Below, piece by piece: positions 42,882-51,620 of a stretch of DNA of 64,000 bases. The stretch comes from Bacteroidales bacterium (GTDB taxonomy: Bacteria; Bacteroidota; Bacteroidia; Bacteroidales; UBA932): positions 216,299 to 280,298 of the forward strand of contig JAFUGJ010000036.1 of the NCBI GenBank assembly GCA_017469425.1, given 5' to 3'. Below the pieces are notes generated by a model. It worked only from the letters and a program-made list of their open reading frames with translations. It was not told where the DNA came from and did not search any database. The translations under genes and the position numbers were made by a program. The first letter of the stretch is position 1. Every line of letters begins with the position of its first letter.

Positions 42882-43914
42882 TCAGAATCCTCGCACTAAG
42901 TTCCAACAGCAACTGCCCGGCAGGCGTGGAAGCCCCGTCGCCACCCTTTCCGAGATAGTCGAATTCGCAGAGCAGGGCCATTATGCCCAAGACCGACGCG
43001 AGCGGATAATTTCGCACCGCGGCATCGTACTCGCGGAAAAAATACGGATTCACCCCGAGGATGGAAGCCTTTTCGGAGTTGTCCATGCGGGAATTCTTCT
43101 GCAATGCGGCTTCGTATCTGAGGATACGGTAGAAATGCGTGTAGAGAGCGCTCACCGCCATGGGCATGGCGAATTTGGCTGAGTCGCCGATGTGGGCGGC
43201 AATTTTCAGGGCCTTCGCCGAATTCTTGTAAGAGAGTTCCCTGGTGAGTTCGAAAATGCTGAACTGGCGGGAGATTCCTACATTCTTTTCTATATCCGAT
43301 GCCGTGACCTTGGTGCTGCTTTCAGGAAGGTTCCGCAGCAGCTTTTCGGTTTCGGCCACGATGACTGAAAGTTCGGTGCCTGCGGATTCACCGAGAAGCG
43401 CAGCCGCATCCGGGTCAATCTGAAGGCCGCGGCTTTGATAGTAGGAAGCTATCCATCCCGCTATCTCGTAATCGCGTATGGAGGGAGATTCCATCACGAT
43501 ACCGTTCTTCTGCACAGCTTTGTAAAGCGCCTTTCGCTTGTCAGCCGAAGCCTTGTGCATGAGCAGCACAAGCACGGTGGATTCCAGCGGTTCGGAACAA
43601 TATATTGACAGTTCGTCCAGACCCTTCATCTGCTGGGCTTCCTTCACCACCACAAGCTGCCTGTCCGCCATCATCGGGAACCGCCTTGCGGTCGTGGTCA
43701 CCTGTGCCGCAGTGACATCGGGGCCATAACATATGGTTTCGTTAAAGTCCTTTTCGTAGTCCTGCAGGCAATTGTCCACGATGGCCTGGCACACCAGCTC
43801 CGGATAGTACGGTTCATCGCCCATCAGCAGGTAAACCGGGGCGAAGCGGCCGGCACGGACATCGGCGATTATGCCGGAGCAAAGCTGGGCTATATTTATG
43901 TTTCCTTTGGCCAT
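42874..43914 (-). CDS. holA: DNA polymerase III delta subunit
   Basis: 346 aa. Clamp-loader subunit that opens the sliding clamp. FAPVYLLMGDEPYYPELVCQ (about residues 21-40) and the VVVKEAQQMKGLDEL block (about 85-99) are typical; LFELTRELSYKNSAKAL (about 215) and the C-terminal collar helices follow. No Walker A, as expected. First gene of a six-gene overlapping operon; its -7 box lies 6 nt upstream. Confidence 0.92.
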   Translation of the reverse strand: MAKGNINIAQLCSGIIADVRAGRFAPVYLLMGDEPYYPELVCQAIVDNCLQDYEKDFNETICYGPDVTAAQVTTTARRFPMMADRQLVVVKEAQQMKGLDELSIYCSEPLESTVLVLLMHKASADKRKALYKAVQKNGIVMESPSIRDYEIAGWIASYYQSRGLQIDPDAAALLGESAGTELSVIVAETEKLLRNLPESSTKVTASDIEKNVGISRQFSIFELTRELSYKNSAKALKIAAHIGDSAKFAMPMAVSALYTHFYRILRYEAALQKNSRMDNSEKASILGVNPYFFREYDAAVRNYPLASVLGIMALLCEFDYLGKGGDGASTPAGQLLLELSARILNA

Positions 43915-43920
43915 ACACTA

Positions 43921-43949
43921 CAAAAATACAAAAAATATGGGTATATTTG
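43921..43949. promoter_or_regulatory. Back-to-back TAnnTTTG promoters for holA (-) and ABC exporter (+)
   Basis: TATTTTTG at 43921-43928 (minus), 6 nt before the holA ATG; TATATTTG at 43942-43949 (plus), 23 nt before the ABC ATPase ATG. Confidence 0.55.
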
Positions 43950-43972
43950 TAAGTTCTGTAAAACAAAGTAAA

Positions 43973-44851
43973 ATGGCAATTATCGAATGCAGGGAAGTCT
44001 GCAAAAGCTTCGGGGAAAAGGTAGCTCTCGACAAAGTGAGCATCAGCATCCCCGAGGGTAAGATTTTCGGTCTGCTCGGCCCTAACGGTGCGGGCAAGAC
44101 CACTCTCATCCGCATTATCAACCGCATTACAATCCCCAATTCAGGGGAGGTGCTTTTCAACGGTGCTCCCATAACCCAGGCCGATGTCGAAAAAATCGGC
44201 TACATGCCCGAAGAAAGGGGCCTCTACCGCAAAATGAAGGTAGGCGACCAGGCCATGTACCTCGCCCAGCTGAAAGGAATGAGCGCAGCCAAGGCCCAGA
44301 AAGCCCTCAAGGAATGGTTCATCCGCTTCGGCATCCAGGACTGGTGGGGCAAGAAGGTTGAAGAACTTTCGAAAGGAATGGCCCAGAAACTACAGTTCAT
44401 CACCACCGTGGTGCACAGGCCGTCGCTGATGATTCTCGACGAGCCCTTCAGCGGATTCGACCCGGTGAACGCCGAGCTCATCCGCAAGGAAATTCTCCGT
44501 CTAAAAGAGGAAGGAGCCACCATCATCCTTTCCACCCACAACATGGAAAGCGTCGAAGAGCTATGCGACAACATCGCACTCATCAACAAGAGCCGTCTGG
44601 TGATTACCGGCGGGGTGGACGAAATCCGCCGCAAATACGGCAACAACAATGTCGAAATAGAATACACCGATGCCGACGGCAGGCACAGCGAAGTGGTTTC
44701 CCGGGAGAGCGCAGGCAACGGCACGCTCCAGAGCTACATCGACCGCGGGGTCACCGTCAACTCATACAAGGAACTGATGCCGCGCATGAACGACATCTTC
44801 ATCAAACTCGTAACCGGAGAGGAGGCCGCAAACGAAAATGAATCTGCATAA
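43973..44851 (+). CDS. ABC-2 type exporter ATPase (NatA-like)
   Basis: 292 aa. Walker A GLLGPNGAGKTTLI (about residues 35-48), signature ELSKGMAQKLQ (about 135-145), Walker B LMILDEPFSGFDPVN (about 154-168), switch His in LSTHNMESVEELCD, then a C-terminal regulatory tail (about 215-292) typical of NatA-type ATPases (DUF4162-like). The start at 43973 follows the promoter; an upstream frame-open start would lie before the transcript start. Its end overlaps the permease by 14 bp. Substrate unknown; Na+ or drug export in relatives. Confidence 0.93.
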   Translation: MAIIECREVCKSFGEKVALDKVSISIPEGKIFGLLGPNGAGKTTLIRIINRITIPNSGEVLFNGAPITQADVEKIGYMPEERGLYRKMKVGDQAMYLAQLKGMSAAKAQKALKEWFIRFGIQDWWGKKVEELSKGMAQKLQFITTVVHRPSLMILDEPFSGFDPVNAELIRKEILRLKEEGATIILSTHNMESVEELCDNIALINKSRLVITGGVDEIRRKYGNNNVEIEYTDADGRHSEVVSRESAGNGTLQSYIDRGVTVNSYKELMPRMNDIFIKLVTGEEAANENESA

Positions 44852-46172
44852 GACAGGGGTCGTAATATCCCGCGAATACCTCAACAGGGTAAAGAAAAAG
44901 AGTTTCCTCATCACCACCTTCGTGGTTCCCGTTCTGTTTGCTGCCATCTGCATCCTGCCCAGCCTGCTGATGCTCAATGTCAAGGAGAAGAGCCAGAAGG
45001 TTGCGGTCATCGACAACTCCGGCATCGTGCTTCCCTTCCTTCAGGACAATGAAAGCGCCACCTACACCGACTTCACCGGGCAGGACCCCGAAGTCCTCCG
45101 CAAGGACCTCGCCTCCCACGGGATGGATGTGCTGGTGCTGGTATCCCCTCTCGACTCCGCTTCCAGCGTGAACATCCAGTGCTACAGCAAGAAGCCTGTC
45201 GGGGTCGATTTTTCGGACGCCATTCGCAGCAAGGCGAACAAGGCCGTGGAGCAATACAGGATAGGTCAGTATGAAATCAGCGGCCTTGAGCAGATAATGA
45301 AGGATGTGAAGGCCGATGTCAAGCTCAATGAATTCACACTCGACGACAGCGGCAACGCCACCGTTTCCGAATCGGGCATATATATGATTATCTCCATGCT
45401 GCTCGGCATGCTAATCTACATGTTCATCGCCCTCTTCGGCGGAGCGGTGATGTCGTCGGTAATCGAAGAAAAGAGCTCCCGCGTGGTTGAAGTGCTGGTG
45501 TCCAGCGTCAAGGCCACCGAACTAATGTTCGGAAAAATTATCGGCATCGCCCTCGTTGCCCTCACCCAGTTCGTGCTCTGGATAGCCCTCACCCTGATTC
45601 TGGTGCTTGCGGCCAGCGCGATTTTCGGCTTCGGCAGCATGGCTTCTTCGCCCGAGATGATGGAAATGGCCCAGACTGGCATGGCGGGAGTGGATATGTC
45701 CGCAGTGCAGAACAGCGAAATGTCGGTAATTCTCACCACCCTTTCCAACATTCCATGGGGAACGCTTATAGTGAGCTTCCTCATCTTCTTCGTGCTGGGC
45801 TACCTGCTTTACGCATCTATGTATGCAGCAATAGGTTCCGCAGTGGAGAACGAGGCCGACAGCCAGCAGCTGCAGCTTCCCGTCACCATCCCCCTCATGC
45901 TTGCCTTCTTCATAGTGTTCTTCGCTTTCAAGAACCCGGACAGCAGCATAGTATTCTGGGGCTCGATGATTCCTTTCACCTCGCCTATAGTCATGCTCGC
46001 CCGCATCCCCTACGGGGTTCCGTTCTGGGAAATCGCCCTTTCGGTAGTCCTGCTGCTCGGAACCTTCATGGTAATGGCCTGGGCATCGGCAAAAATATAC
46101 AAGGCCGGAATCCTCATGTTCGGCAAAAAATCAAGTTGGAGTGATTTATGGAAATGGTTAAAACAAAAGTAA
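44838..46172 (+). CDS. ABC-2 type exporter permease (NatB-like)
   Basis: 444 aa. One N-terminal membrane helix (SFLITTFVVPVLFAAICIL, about 22-40), a large periplasmic domain (about 45-185), then about five membrane helices (ISMLLGMLIYMFIALFGGAV near 185-204; ALVALTQFVLWIALTLILVL near 236-255). EEKSSRVVEVLVSSVKATELMFGKIIG is the ABC-2 coupling region. The 3' end overlaps the next gene by 25 bp. Confidence 0.92.
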   Translation: MNLHKTGVVISREYLNRVKKKSFLITTFVVPVLFAAICILPSLLMLNVKEKSQKVAVIDNSGIVLPFLQDNESATYTDFTGQDPEVLRKDLASHGMDVLVLVSPLDSASSVNIQCYSKKPVGVDFSDAIRSKANKAVEQYRIGQYEISGLEQIMKDVKADVKLNEFTLDDSGNATVSESGIYMIISMLLGMLIYMFIALFGGAVMSSVIEEKSSRVVEVLVSSVKATELMFGKIIGIALVALTQFVLWIALTLILVLAASAIFGFGSMASSPEMMEMAQTGMAGVDMSAVQNSEMSVILTTLSNIPWGTLIVSFLIFFVLGYLLYASMYAAIGSAVENEADSQQLQLPVTIPLMLAFFIVFFAFKNPDSSIVFWGSMIPFTSPIVMLARIPYGVPFWEIALSVVLLLGTFMVMAWASAKIYKAGILMFGKKSSWSDLWKWLKQK

Positions 46173-46993
46173 TTGCATTGTGCGCCGGAGCGCTTCTGCT
46201 ATGCTCCTGCTCACATTCTTTCAAGTGGCAGAAATTCAGTATCGACGGGCACCGAACAGGAGTCACCGTGCCCACGGCCACCAATGTAAAAGAGGCCATA
46301 GGCGTGGTTGAAAACGGTGTTTATACCGCTCCGAACGGCAAGGTATTCGCCGATGGGGCAACCCCCGCAGTTGCCGAACTCCTGATTGCCGTCCAGCCCG
46401 AGATGGCAAGGCTGAAGGAAGTAGTGGCACACTCTGCCGAACCCATGACCAAGGGCCGTCCGGAGAGTACGCTCAGCAACTTCGTGGTCGATCACCTGTT
46501 TGCCGATGTGCAGGCCCTGTGCAAGCCCTCCGGACGCAAGGTGGATGTCGCCATCACCAATTTCGGCGGCATCAGGGTGGATCTTCCCCAGGGGGATGTG
46601 CTTCTCGACGACATCGTTTCCATGCTGCCCTTCAAGAACTACCTGTGCTATGTGCAGATTCCCGGAAGCGAGCTCCGAGGCATCTTTGATTTCATGGCCG
46701 AAAACGGGGTGCAGTGCATCAGCGGAGCGCGTCTGGTAATCAAGGACCACAAGCTGGTTTCGGCAGAAGTGGGAGGCTCCCCTCTCGACGACTCCCGCCT
46801 CTACGGAGTGGCCACCATCGACTTCCTGCTCGACGGGGGCGACGGCTACAAGATTGCCCGTGGCGCCAAGGATTACCTCATCAGCGACATACGCATCGGT
46901 GACGCCATCCTTGCCGACATACGCGCCATCACCGCAGCGGGCGAAGAGCTGAAATACTTTACCGACGGAAGGGTTTTGATTCAGGAGGACTAA
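46148..46993 (+). CDS. 5'-nucleotidase C-terminal-domain lipoprotein (first half of a split enzyme)
   Basis: 281 aa. Lipoprotein signal (MVKTKVIALCAGALLLCSC). The mature part is only the 5'-nucleotidase C-terminal domain: ESTLSNFVVDHLFADVQALC (about residues 98-117), ITNFGGIRVDLPQGDVLLDD (about 136-155, the NxGGIR substrate loop), LLDGGDGYKIARGA near the end. The metal-binding phosphatase domain is missing here and coded by the next gene 3 nt downstream, so the two domains are separate chains in reversed order. An in-frame ATG 6 nt downstream is equally possible. Confidence 0.88.
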   Translation: MEMVKTKVIALCAGALLLCSCSHSFKWQKFSIDGHRTGVTVPTATNVKEAIGVVENGVYTAPNGKVFADGATPAVAELLIAVQPEMARLKEVVAHSAEPMTKGRPESTLSNFVVDHLFADVQALCKPSGRKVDVAITNFGGIRVDLPQGDVLLDDIVSMLPFKNYLCYVQIPGSELRGIFDFMAENGVQCISGARLVIKDHKLVSAEVGGSPLDDSRLYGVATIDFLLDGGDGYKIARGAKDYLISDIRIGDAILADIRAITAAGEELKYFTDGRVLIQED

Positions 46994-46996
46994 GCT

Positions 46997-47794
46997 ATGA
47001 AGAAGATATTATTTGCCATTGCAGTCTGCGTTGCAGCTGCCGCCTGCCAGCCCAGGCTCGTCATCATACATACCAACGACACCCACAGCCACTTCGACCC
47101 CGTGAGGGGCGGTGAGAGCGACGGACTCGGAGGCATCGTCGAAAGGGCCGCCTTCGTTGACAGCATCCGCGCAAAGTATCCCGCAGACAAAGTCCTGATG
47201 CTTCACGCAGGCGATTTCAATCAAGGTACATCTTATCACAGCGAACTTGGGGGAAGCCTTGAACCCAAGATGATCAACGCCCTCGGATACGACTGCATGA
47301 CCCTCGGCAATCACGAACTGGACGAAGGCATCGAAAGCCTTGCCGAGCGCCTCAGCAAAGTAGAGTGCCCTGTCATCTGCGCCAACTGCGAATTCCCCGA
47401 TGTGCTTCAGCAATACATCACCCCCACTGCAGTCATTGAACGCGGGGGCATGCGCATCGGCCTCATCGGCATGGAATCCGACATCGAAAAGATGGTCGCC
47501 GCACCCATCGCCCAGCGCATCCGCCAGCTCGACAATGTGGAAGTCATCAACAAGTGGGCATCCTACCTGCGCAAAGAGCAGAAGTGCAACTTCATCATCC
47601 TGCTCAGCCATCTCGGCTACGATGTGGACCAGGAAGTCGTGCCGGACACAAAAGGGCTGGACCTTATCGTGGGCGGCCATACCCACACTTTCGTTGACGG
47701 CCTGATTTATGTCAAGGATGCCCGGGGAAAGAAAATCCCCATCATCACCGACGGATGCTGGGGACTCGAAATGGGGCTTATCAAGATTCGTTAG
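46997..47794 (+). CDS. 5'-nucleotidase metallophosphatase-domain lipoprotein (second half)
   Basis: 265 aa. Short lipoprotein signal (MKKILFAIAVCVAAAACQ). Metallophosphatase motifs: HTNDTHSHFDP (about residues 26-36), LHAGDFNQGT (about 70-79), GNHELDEG (about 100-107), LLSHLGYDVD (about 201-210), VGGHTHTFVDG (about 226-236). It stops after this domain. Together with the preceding gene it makes up a full UshA-type nucleotidase. The end overlaps the convergent outer-membrane gene by 4 bp. Confidence 0.9.
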   Translation: MKKILFAIAVCVAAAACQPRLVIIHTNDTHSHFDPVRGGESDGLGGIVERAAFVDSIRAKYPADKVLMLHAGDFNQGTSYHSELGGSLEPKMINALGYDCMTLGNHELDEGIESLAERLSKVECPVICANCEFPDVLQQYITPTAVIERGGMRIGLIGMESDIEKMVAAPIAQRIRQLDNVEVINKWASYLRKEQKCNFIILLSHLGYDVDQEVVPDTKGLDLIVGGHTHTFVDGLIYVKDARGKKIPIITDGCWGLEMGLIKIR

Positions 47795-48525
47795 AAAGAA
47801 AAGAAAAAGCCGAAAGTGCTGTACCTTTCAATCATGTCACTGCCCTGGACCACGCTTCCGGGGCTGATTTTATAATAGACTCCAAAGCCGGAGAAGTCCA
47901 GCGCAGCGAAATACGACATGCGGAACTTCTCAACTTTGCCTCCTTTGGTAATCTGGCGGAAGTCGGAACCGCCTGCAGTGTACCACGATTTGGCTCTGTT
48001 GTAATCGGCAATATTGAAAGTTCCCTCTGCGCCAAGGCTGATGCTGCAGCAGCCGAAATTGAACTTTGCGAAAGCGGGCACGGAGAGATTAAAAGTACAA
48101 AGTTTCGACTCTATGCCATCGGGTACGACAGCGGCAAAAGCGAATTCGCCGTCATCCACGACAATCTGCCTGCTGTGGGTTTCAAACCTGTTCCACTTGA
48201 GGTCGAGGCCGGTAGCCAAGGTCAGCCACTCCGTGGGATTGAGCCCCAGCTGAAACGCATTGAAACCAATCTCGTAAGAAAAATCGTCCTTGCCCCGGAA
48301 TTCATCTCCTTTCACATAATTGCGCCCGAAGTAAAAGCGCGACAGAATGTCGGCTTCGAAGATTTTATCACTGCTCTGCACGGATTTGCGGTGCTTTGCC
48401 TCCACTTTAAGCTTTTCGATTTCATCCAGACGCAACTGCGCGGCGGTGCGGGTGGAATCAGACTGGGCATAGCTGCATAGGGTGATACACGCAAAAGCCG
48501 CCAGGCTTACTATATATTTTTTCAT
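47791..48525 (-). CDS. Outer-membrane beta-barrel protein
   Basis: 244 aa. Signal peptide (MKKYIVSLAAFACITLCSYAQ, cut after residue 20). Alternating amphipathic strands with aromatic ends (YEIGFNAFQLGLNPTEWLTL, FSVP-like strands) and a terminal Phe (FGFFFSF) are the marks of an outer-membrane barrel inserted by BamA. Two Cys sit together (FGCCSISL, about 158). No named family. Its start overlaps the end of sppA by 4 bp, so it may follow sppA on one message. Confidence 0.78.
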   Translation of the reverse strand: MKKYIVSLAAFACITLCSYAQSDSTRTAAQLRLDEIEKLKVEAKHRKSVQSSDKIFEADILSRFYFGRNYVKGDEFRGKDDFSYEIGFNAFQLGLNPTEWLTLATGLDLKWNRFETHSRQIVVDDGEFAFAAVVPDGIESKLCTFNLSVPAFAKFNFGCCSISLGAEGTFNIADYNRAKSWYTAGGSDFRQITKGGKVEKFRMSYFAALDFSGFGVYYKISPGSVVQGSDMIERYSTFGFFFSF

Positions 48526-50189
48526 TTCGTCAGAGTTTTAACGGGGTCGATTGATATATAAGGCATACGGGCGATGGCGTTGAAGCCGGGCTTCAGCAAC
48601 GCCTCGGCAACCACCAGCGGAGCATTCTTTTCTTTTTCGTCGCCGAAGAGTTCCTTGTAGAAACTCTTTTTCTCGGGATATTCGGCAATGCGGTAGCTGT
48701 CGAGCCCTGCAACATCCGCCACATACTCAATGGCTTCGAGAAGGCTTGCGGTATCGTCGGCAAGGCCAATGCCTATAGCATCCTTTCCTGACCATACACG
48801 GCCCTGGGCTATGGAATCCACAGCTTCCTTGCTGATGCCGCGGCCTTCCGAAACTACTCCTACGAAAGTATCGTATATGCCCTCAATCTCTTCCTGGTAC
48901 CACGCAAGTTCCTCGTCGCTGAGGGCCTGCATGCCGCTGCCCATTGCACTGTGGGCATTGGTTCCTACCGACACCATGTTCACCTTCAGGTTCTTGCGTA
49001 TGGCGCGGCCGAAACTCGGCACAAGGCCGAAAACGCCGATGGAACCGGTAAGGGTGGTGGCATCGGTAAATATCTTGCTGCAACCTGCACTGATGAGATA
49101 CCCGCCGGATGCGGCATACGCTCCATAGCTGGCCACGACGGGCTTGGTCTTGCCCAGAAGCTCTATCTCGCGGCGTATCATGTCAGCTGCAACCACTTCT
49201 CCTCCGGGAGAATTCACGCGGAACACCACGGCCTTCACGCTGGAGTCGGCCCTCACCTTGGCAATGGTCGCAGAAAGCTTTTCACCCACGATGTCACCGC
49301 CCTCGCGCACGATTTCGCCATTGGCATAAATCACGGCAACCTTCCTTCCCTTGGGCCCTTTTTTGAGGTCGTCGATATAGTCGATGATGTCGACTGTTTT
49401 CACCCTTTCAGGCTGGTCGGTACCGAAGAGGTGGCAAAGGTATTCTTCCATCTCGTCGCGGTATTTCAGGCCGTCCACCAGGCCATTTTCCAGCCAGGTA
49501 CGGGCAGTGCTCAGGCTGAGGCCGTCCACCATTGCGGTGAGTGCCTCGGGGCTGATTCCGCGCGACTCTGCGATCTGAGCGCAGATGGTGCTCCAGACCG
49601 AACCGAGCAGCACCTCGTACTGTTCGCGGTTTTCAGGGCTGATGTCGTTGCGTATATACATTTCTCCCGCCGACTTGAATTTGCCGTGGCGGATAAGCTG
49701 CACATCAATGGCAAGGGTGTCCAGCAGGTCCTTCACAAAGGGCTGGGTGGATGCAAGGCCGGTAAGAGCCCCGCCACCTTGCGGATGCAGGAAGATGCGG
49801 TCGGCTGCCGATGCCAGGTAATACGAGGCATTGTCCAGGCTTGCACCGTAGGCAATCACGGGCTTTCCGGCAGCGCTCAGGCGGGTCAGGCAGCCGCGTA
49901 TCTCCTCAATGGAAGATGTACTTGCCGTAAAATGGTCGAAATTGATATAAACGGCTGCAATCCTGTCGTCGGTAACTGCCTTGGCGAGGGAACGCTCCAT
50001 GCCAAGCAAAGAGACGGTAGAGCTCGAGCCGACACCTGAGAGGGAAAGGGAAAGTGATTTTCCACCGCGTTCGGCAACCGCATCAGTGATGTCGATGCGA
50101 AGCAATTTCCCCTTCAGAAAACCGTCCTTGGCAGCAGCGGCAAAGCAAAGTGCAGCACACATGGCCAAGGCAAATAACTTTTTTCTCAT
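48522..50189 (-). CDS. sppA: Signal peptide peptidase SppA (protease IV)
   Basis: 555 aa, tandem form like E. coli SppA (618 aa). Signal anchor (MRKKLFALAMCAALCFAAAA). The first S49 half holds the general-base Lys region (RHGKFKSAGEMYIRND, about residues 183-198); the second half holds the nucleophile Ser in SYGAYAASGGYLISAG (about 353-368) with VNSPGGEVVAADM before it. It cuts leftover signal peptides in the membrane. Its promoter is divergent from tRNA-Pro. Confidence 0.94.
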   Translation of the reverse strand: MRKKLFALAMCAALCFAAAAKDGFLKGKLLRIDITDAVAERGGKSLSLSLSGVGSSSTVSLLGMERSLAKAVTDDRIAAVYINFDHFTASTSSIEEIRGCLTRLSAAGKPVIAYGASLDNASYYLASAADRIFLHPQGGGALTGLASTQPFVKDLLDTLAIDVQLIRHGKFKSAGEMYIRNDISPENREQYEVLLGSVWSTICAQIAESRGISPEALTAMVDGLSLSTARTWLENGLVDGLKYRDEMEEYLCHLFGTDQPERVKTVDIIDYIDDLKKGPKGRKVAVIYANGEIVREGGDIVGEKLSATIAKVRADSSVKAVVFRVNSPGGEVVAADMIRREIELLGKTKPVVASYGAYAASGGYLISAGCSKIFTDATTLTGSIGVFGLVPSFGRAIRKNLKVNMVSVGTNAHSAMGSGMQALSDEELAWYQEEIEGIYDTFVGVVSEGRGISKEAVDSIAQGRVWSGKDAIGIGLADDTASLLEAIEYVADVAGLDSYRIAEYPEKKSFYKELFGDEKEKNAPLVVAEALLKPGFNAIARMPYISIDPVKTLTK

Positions 50190-50211
50190 AAAGCTGAAAT
50201 TTATTTAGGCG

Positions 50212-50248
50212 CAAAGATACTCAATATTCAAAAATATTACTATCTTTG
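50212..50248. promoter_or_regulatory. Back-to-back promoters for sppA (-) and tRNA-Pro (+)
   Basis: TATCTTTG at 50212-50219 (minus), 22 nt before the sppA ATG, and TATCTTTG at 50241-50248 (plus), 12 nt before tRNA-Pro. Confidence 0.6.
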
Positions 50249-50260
50249 CAATCCCAAAAT

Positions 50261-50336
50261 CTGGATGTGGCGCAGTTGGTAGCGCACCTGGTTAGGGACC
50301 AGGAGGTCGAAGGTTCAAGTCCTTTCATCCAGACCA
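50261..50336 (+). tRNA. tRNA-Pro (anticodon AGG)
   Basis: 76 nt including an encoded CCA. Acceptor CTGGATG/CATCCAG, D stem GCGC/GCGC, anticodon stem CCTGG/CCAGG around loop TTAGGGA, T arm GAAGG/CCTTT around TTCAAGT. First pair C-G and discriminator A are proline identity features. The anticodon reads AGG; A at position 34 is rare in bacteria outside tRNA-Arg(ACG). It is the only tRNA here with encoded CCA. Confidence 0.93.
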
Positions 50337-50345
50337 TCAGGAATC

Positions 50346-50373
50346 AAGCACTTACGAGTTTTCGCGAGTGCTT
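50346..50373 (+). terminator. Terminator after tRNA-Pro
   Basis: AAGCACT/AGTGCTT stem with inner CG pairs and a T-rich stretch afterwards. Confidence 0.65.
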
Positions 50374-50395
50374 GGTTTGGTTTTACGCAGGAGAA

Positions 50396-50974
50396 GGTCC
50401 AGGTGCCCCCTTCTCCGTTGCGGGTGTCCACATAGTAAGTCTTGTCGGCTCACTCTCAAAACCCGGGCTGAACAAAGGATGATTGGGAGAGTAAACAGTG
50501 CCTCAGTTGGTGAACACTTCACGGATTGCCTCTCCAAGCAAAACCTTGTCTACCCTTTCTTTCGAGAGGAGACCATAAACATCAAAGAAGTCCTTCATAC
50601 GGCTATTGGATTCAGCACGGTCAACCATAGTCTGGAATTTCTCCGCGACAACCGTTTCCAACGAGTACGCTACGATATTGACAGCAGGCAAGCCCTCAAT
50701 CAGAAGCGGTAATCAAGTTCCACAGGCTTAGGTATGATGATGTCGCCGAAACCGATATCCATGGAAACGACGTGCTTGATTGTGTCCATATGGGCCGTCA
50801 AATGTACCCGAATGCCGTTATACCCCCTCCGTTTCGGGGGTAATGTCTTCCAACTCAACCTGCTCATCCCCGCTATCAAAGCAAACACCGTCTCCAGGAC
50901 ATTCTATCCGACAGATGGACTGAGATGTTCAACAGTTTCGCCCTGTTGTAAAGGGCATAATTCTTCACGGCCAT
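50396..50974 (-). pseudogene. Degraded AbiEii-type nucleotidyltransferase toxin
   Basis: Translating the minus strand gives an AbiEii start (MAVKNYALYNRAKLLN), then a gap where the nucleotidyltransferase core should be, then recognisable later parts in shifting frames: RVHLTAHMDTIKHVVSMDIG, PAVNIVAYSLETVVAEKFQT and MKDFFDVYGLL, ending with a further in-frame TGA before GTVYSPNHPLFSP. Missing core, at least one frameshift and a nonsense codon make it non-functional. In intact AbiE systems this toxin is held by AbiEi. Confidence 0.8.
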
Positions 50975-50975
50975 A

Positions 50976-51541
50976 TCAAAGGCCCATTTCAAGATAGTGT
51001 GAAAGTCTTTTCGCAATTCTCATTTGTTTTGCGTACGAAGTGAGCTTGGCGATGTCCCTGCCTTTTCTGGAAAGATAGGTCTTAAGGACTCATTCCAATT
51101 TTGTTCCTGAACTTGATGGCATCACACACGGATTTCTCCAGGTCATATATCCGGACCTTGTATCCGGAAATCTCCGCCTCAGTAATCACCATCTCATTGT
51201 ATTCTTTCTGCCAGTAGCTGAGCGTGATAGGCGGAAAAGAGGGAAGTACCACCTTCCTGTGCTTCTCTACGGCAATGTAATGGGCATCAGGAATCTGTGT
51301 GGAAAGGCCATAGTGTCCAAGCAGAGTACAGGCATAGTACGCCGCGTGGTACAAGCCGCTCCACGTCAATCATTGTGTCGGCCAGAGCAGTGTCAAGGGC
51401 ATAGACGCCGTTTTTCAAGCGAACCTCTTCTCCGCTTTCCAGTGCTTTGTTAATGGCGTAGTAGACTATACCCTCCTTAAGATTCCGTTTCCCTGCCATT
51501 CCGCTTGCGGCCGAGATGTCTTTTATGATGTCGTTCTTCAA
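50976..51541 (-). pseudogene. Frameshifted AbiEi-type antitoxin
   Basis: Three pieces in successive frames: residues from MKNDIIKDISAASGMAGKRN to DVERLVP (51541 to about 51340), then WSGLYHAAYYACTLLGHYG to CDAIKFRNKIGM (to about 51085), then TYLSRKGRDIAKLTSYAKQM to YLEMGL (stop at 50976). Together they form one AbiEi-like protein: winged-helix N-terminus and C-terminal domain. Two frameshifts break it. Its end abuts the AbiEii start, the normal order. Confidence 0.8.
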
Positions 51542-51620
51542 AACACCACAAATATCCGGCTTTTTCTTAAATTAGCCGTATATTTTTATAAACCCCACTT
51601 ATCCGAAAGATACTTATTGA

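Noticed and set aside
50246-50482. Small plus-strand frame covering tRNA-Pro
   Set aside because: It runs through the tRNA and its terminator; a protein there is not credible.
50500-50512. In-frame TGA in AbiEii as selenocysteine or recoding
   Set aside because: The same gene has frameshifts and a missing core, so decay explains it.
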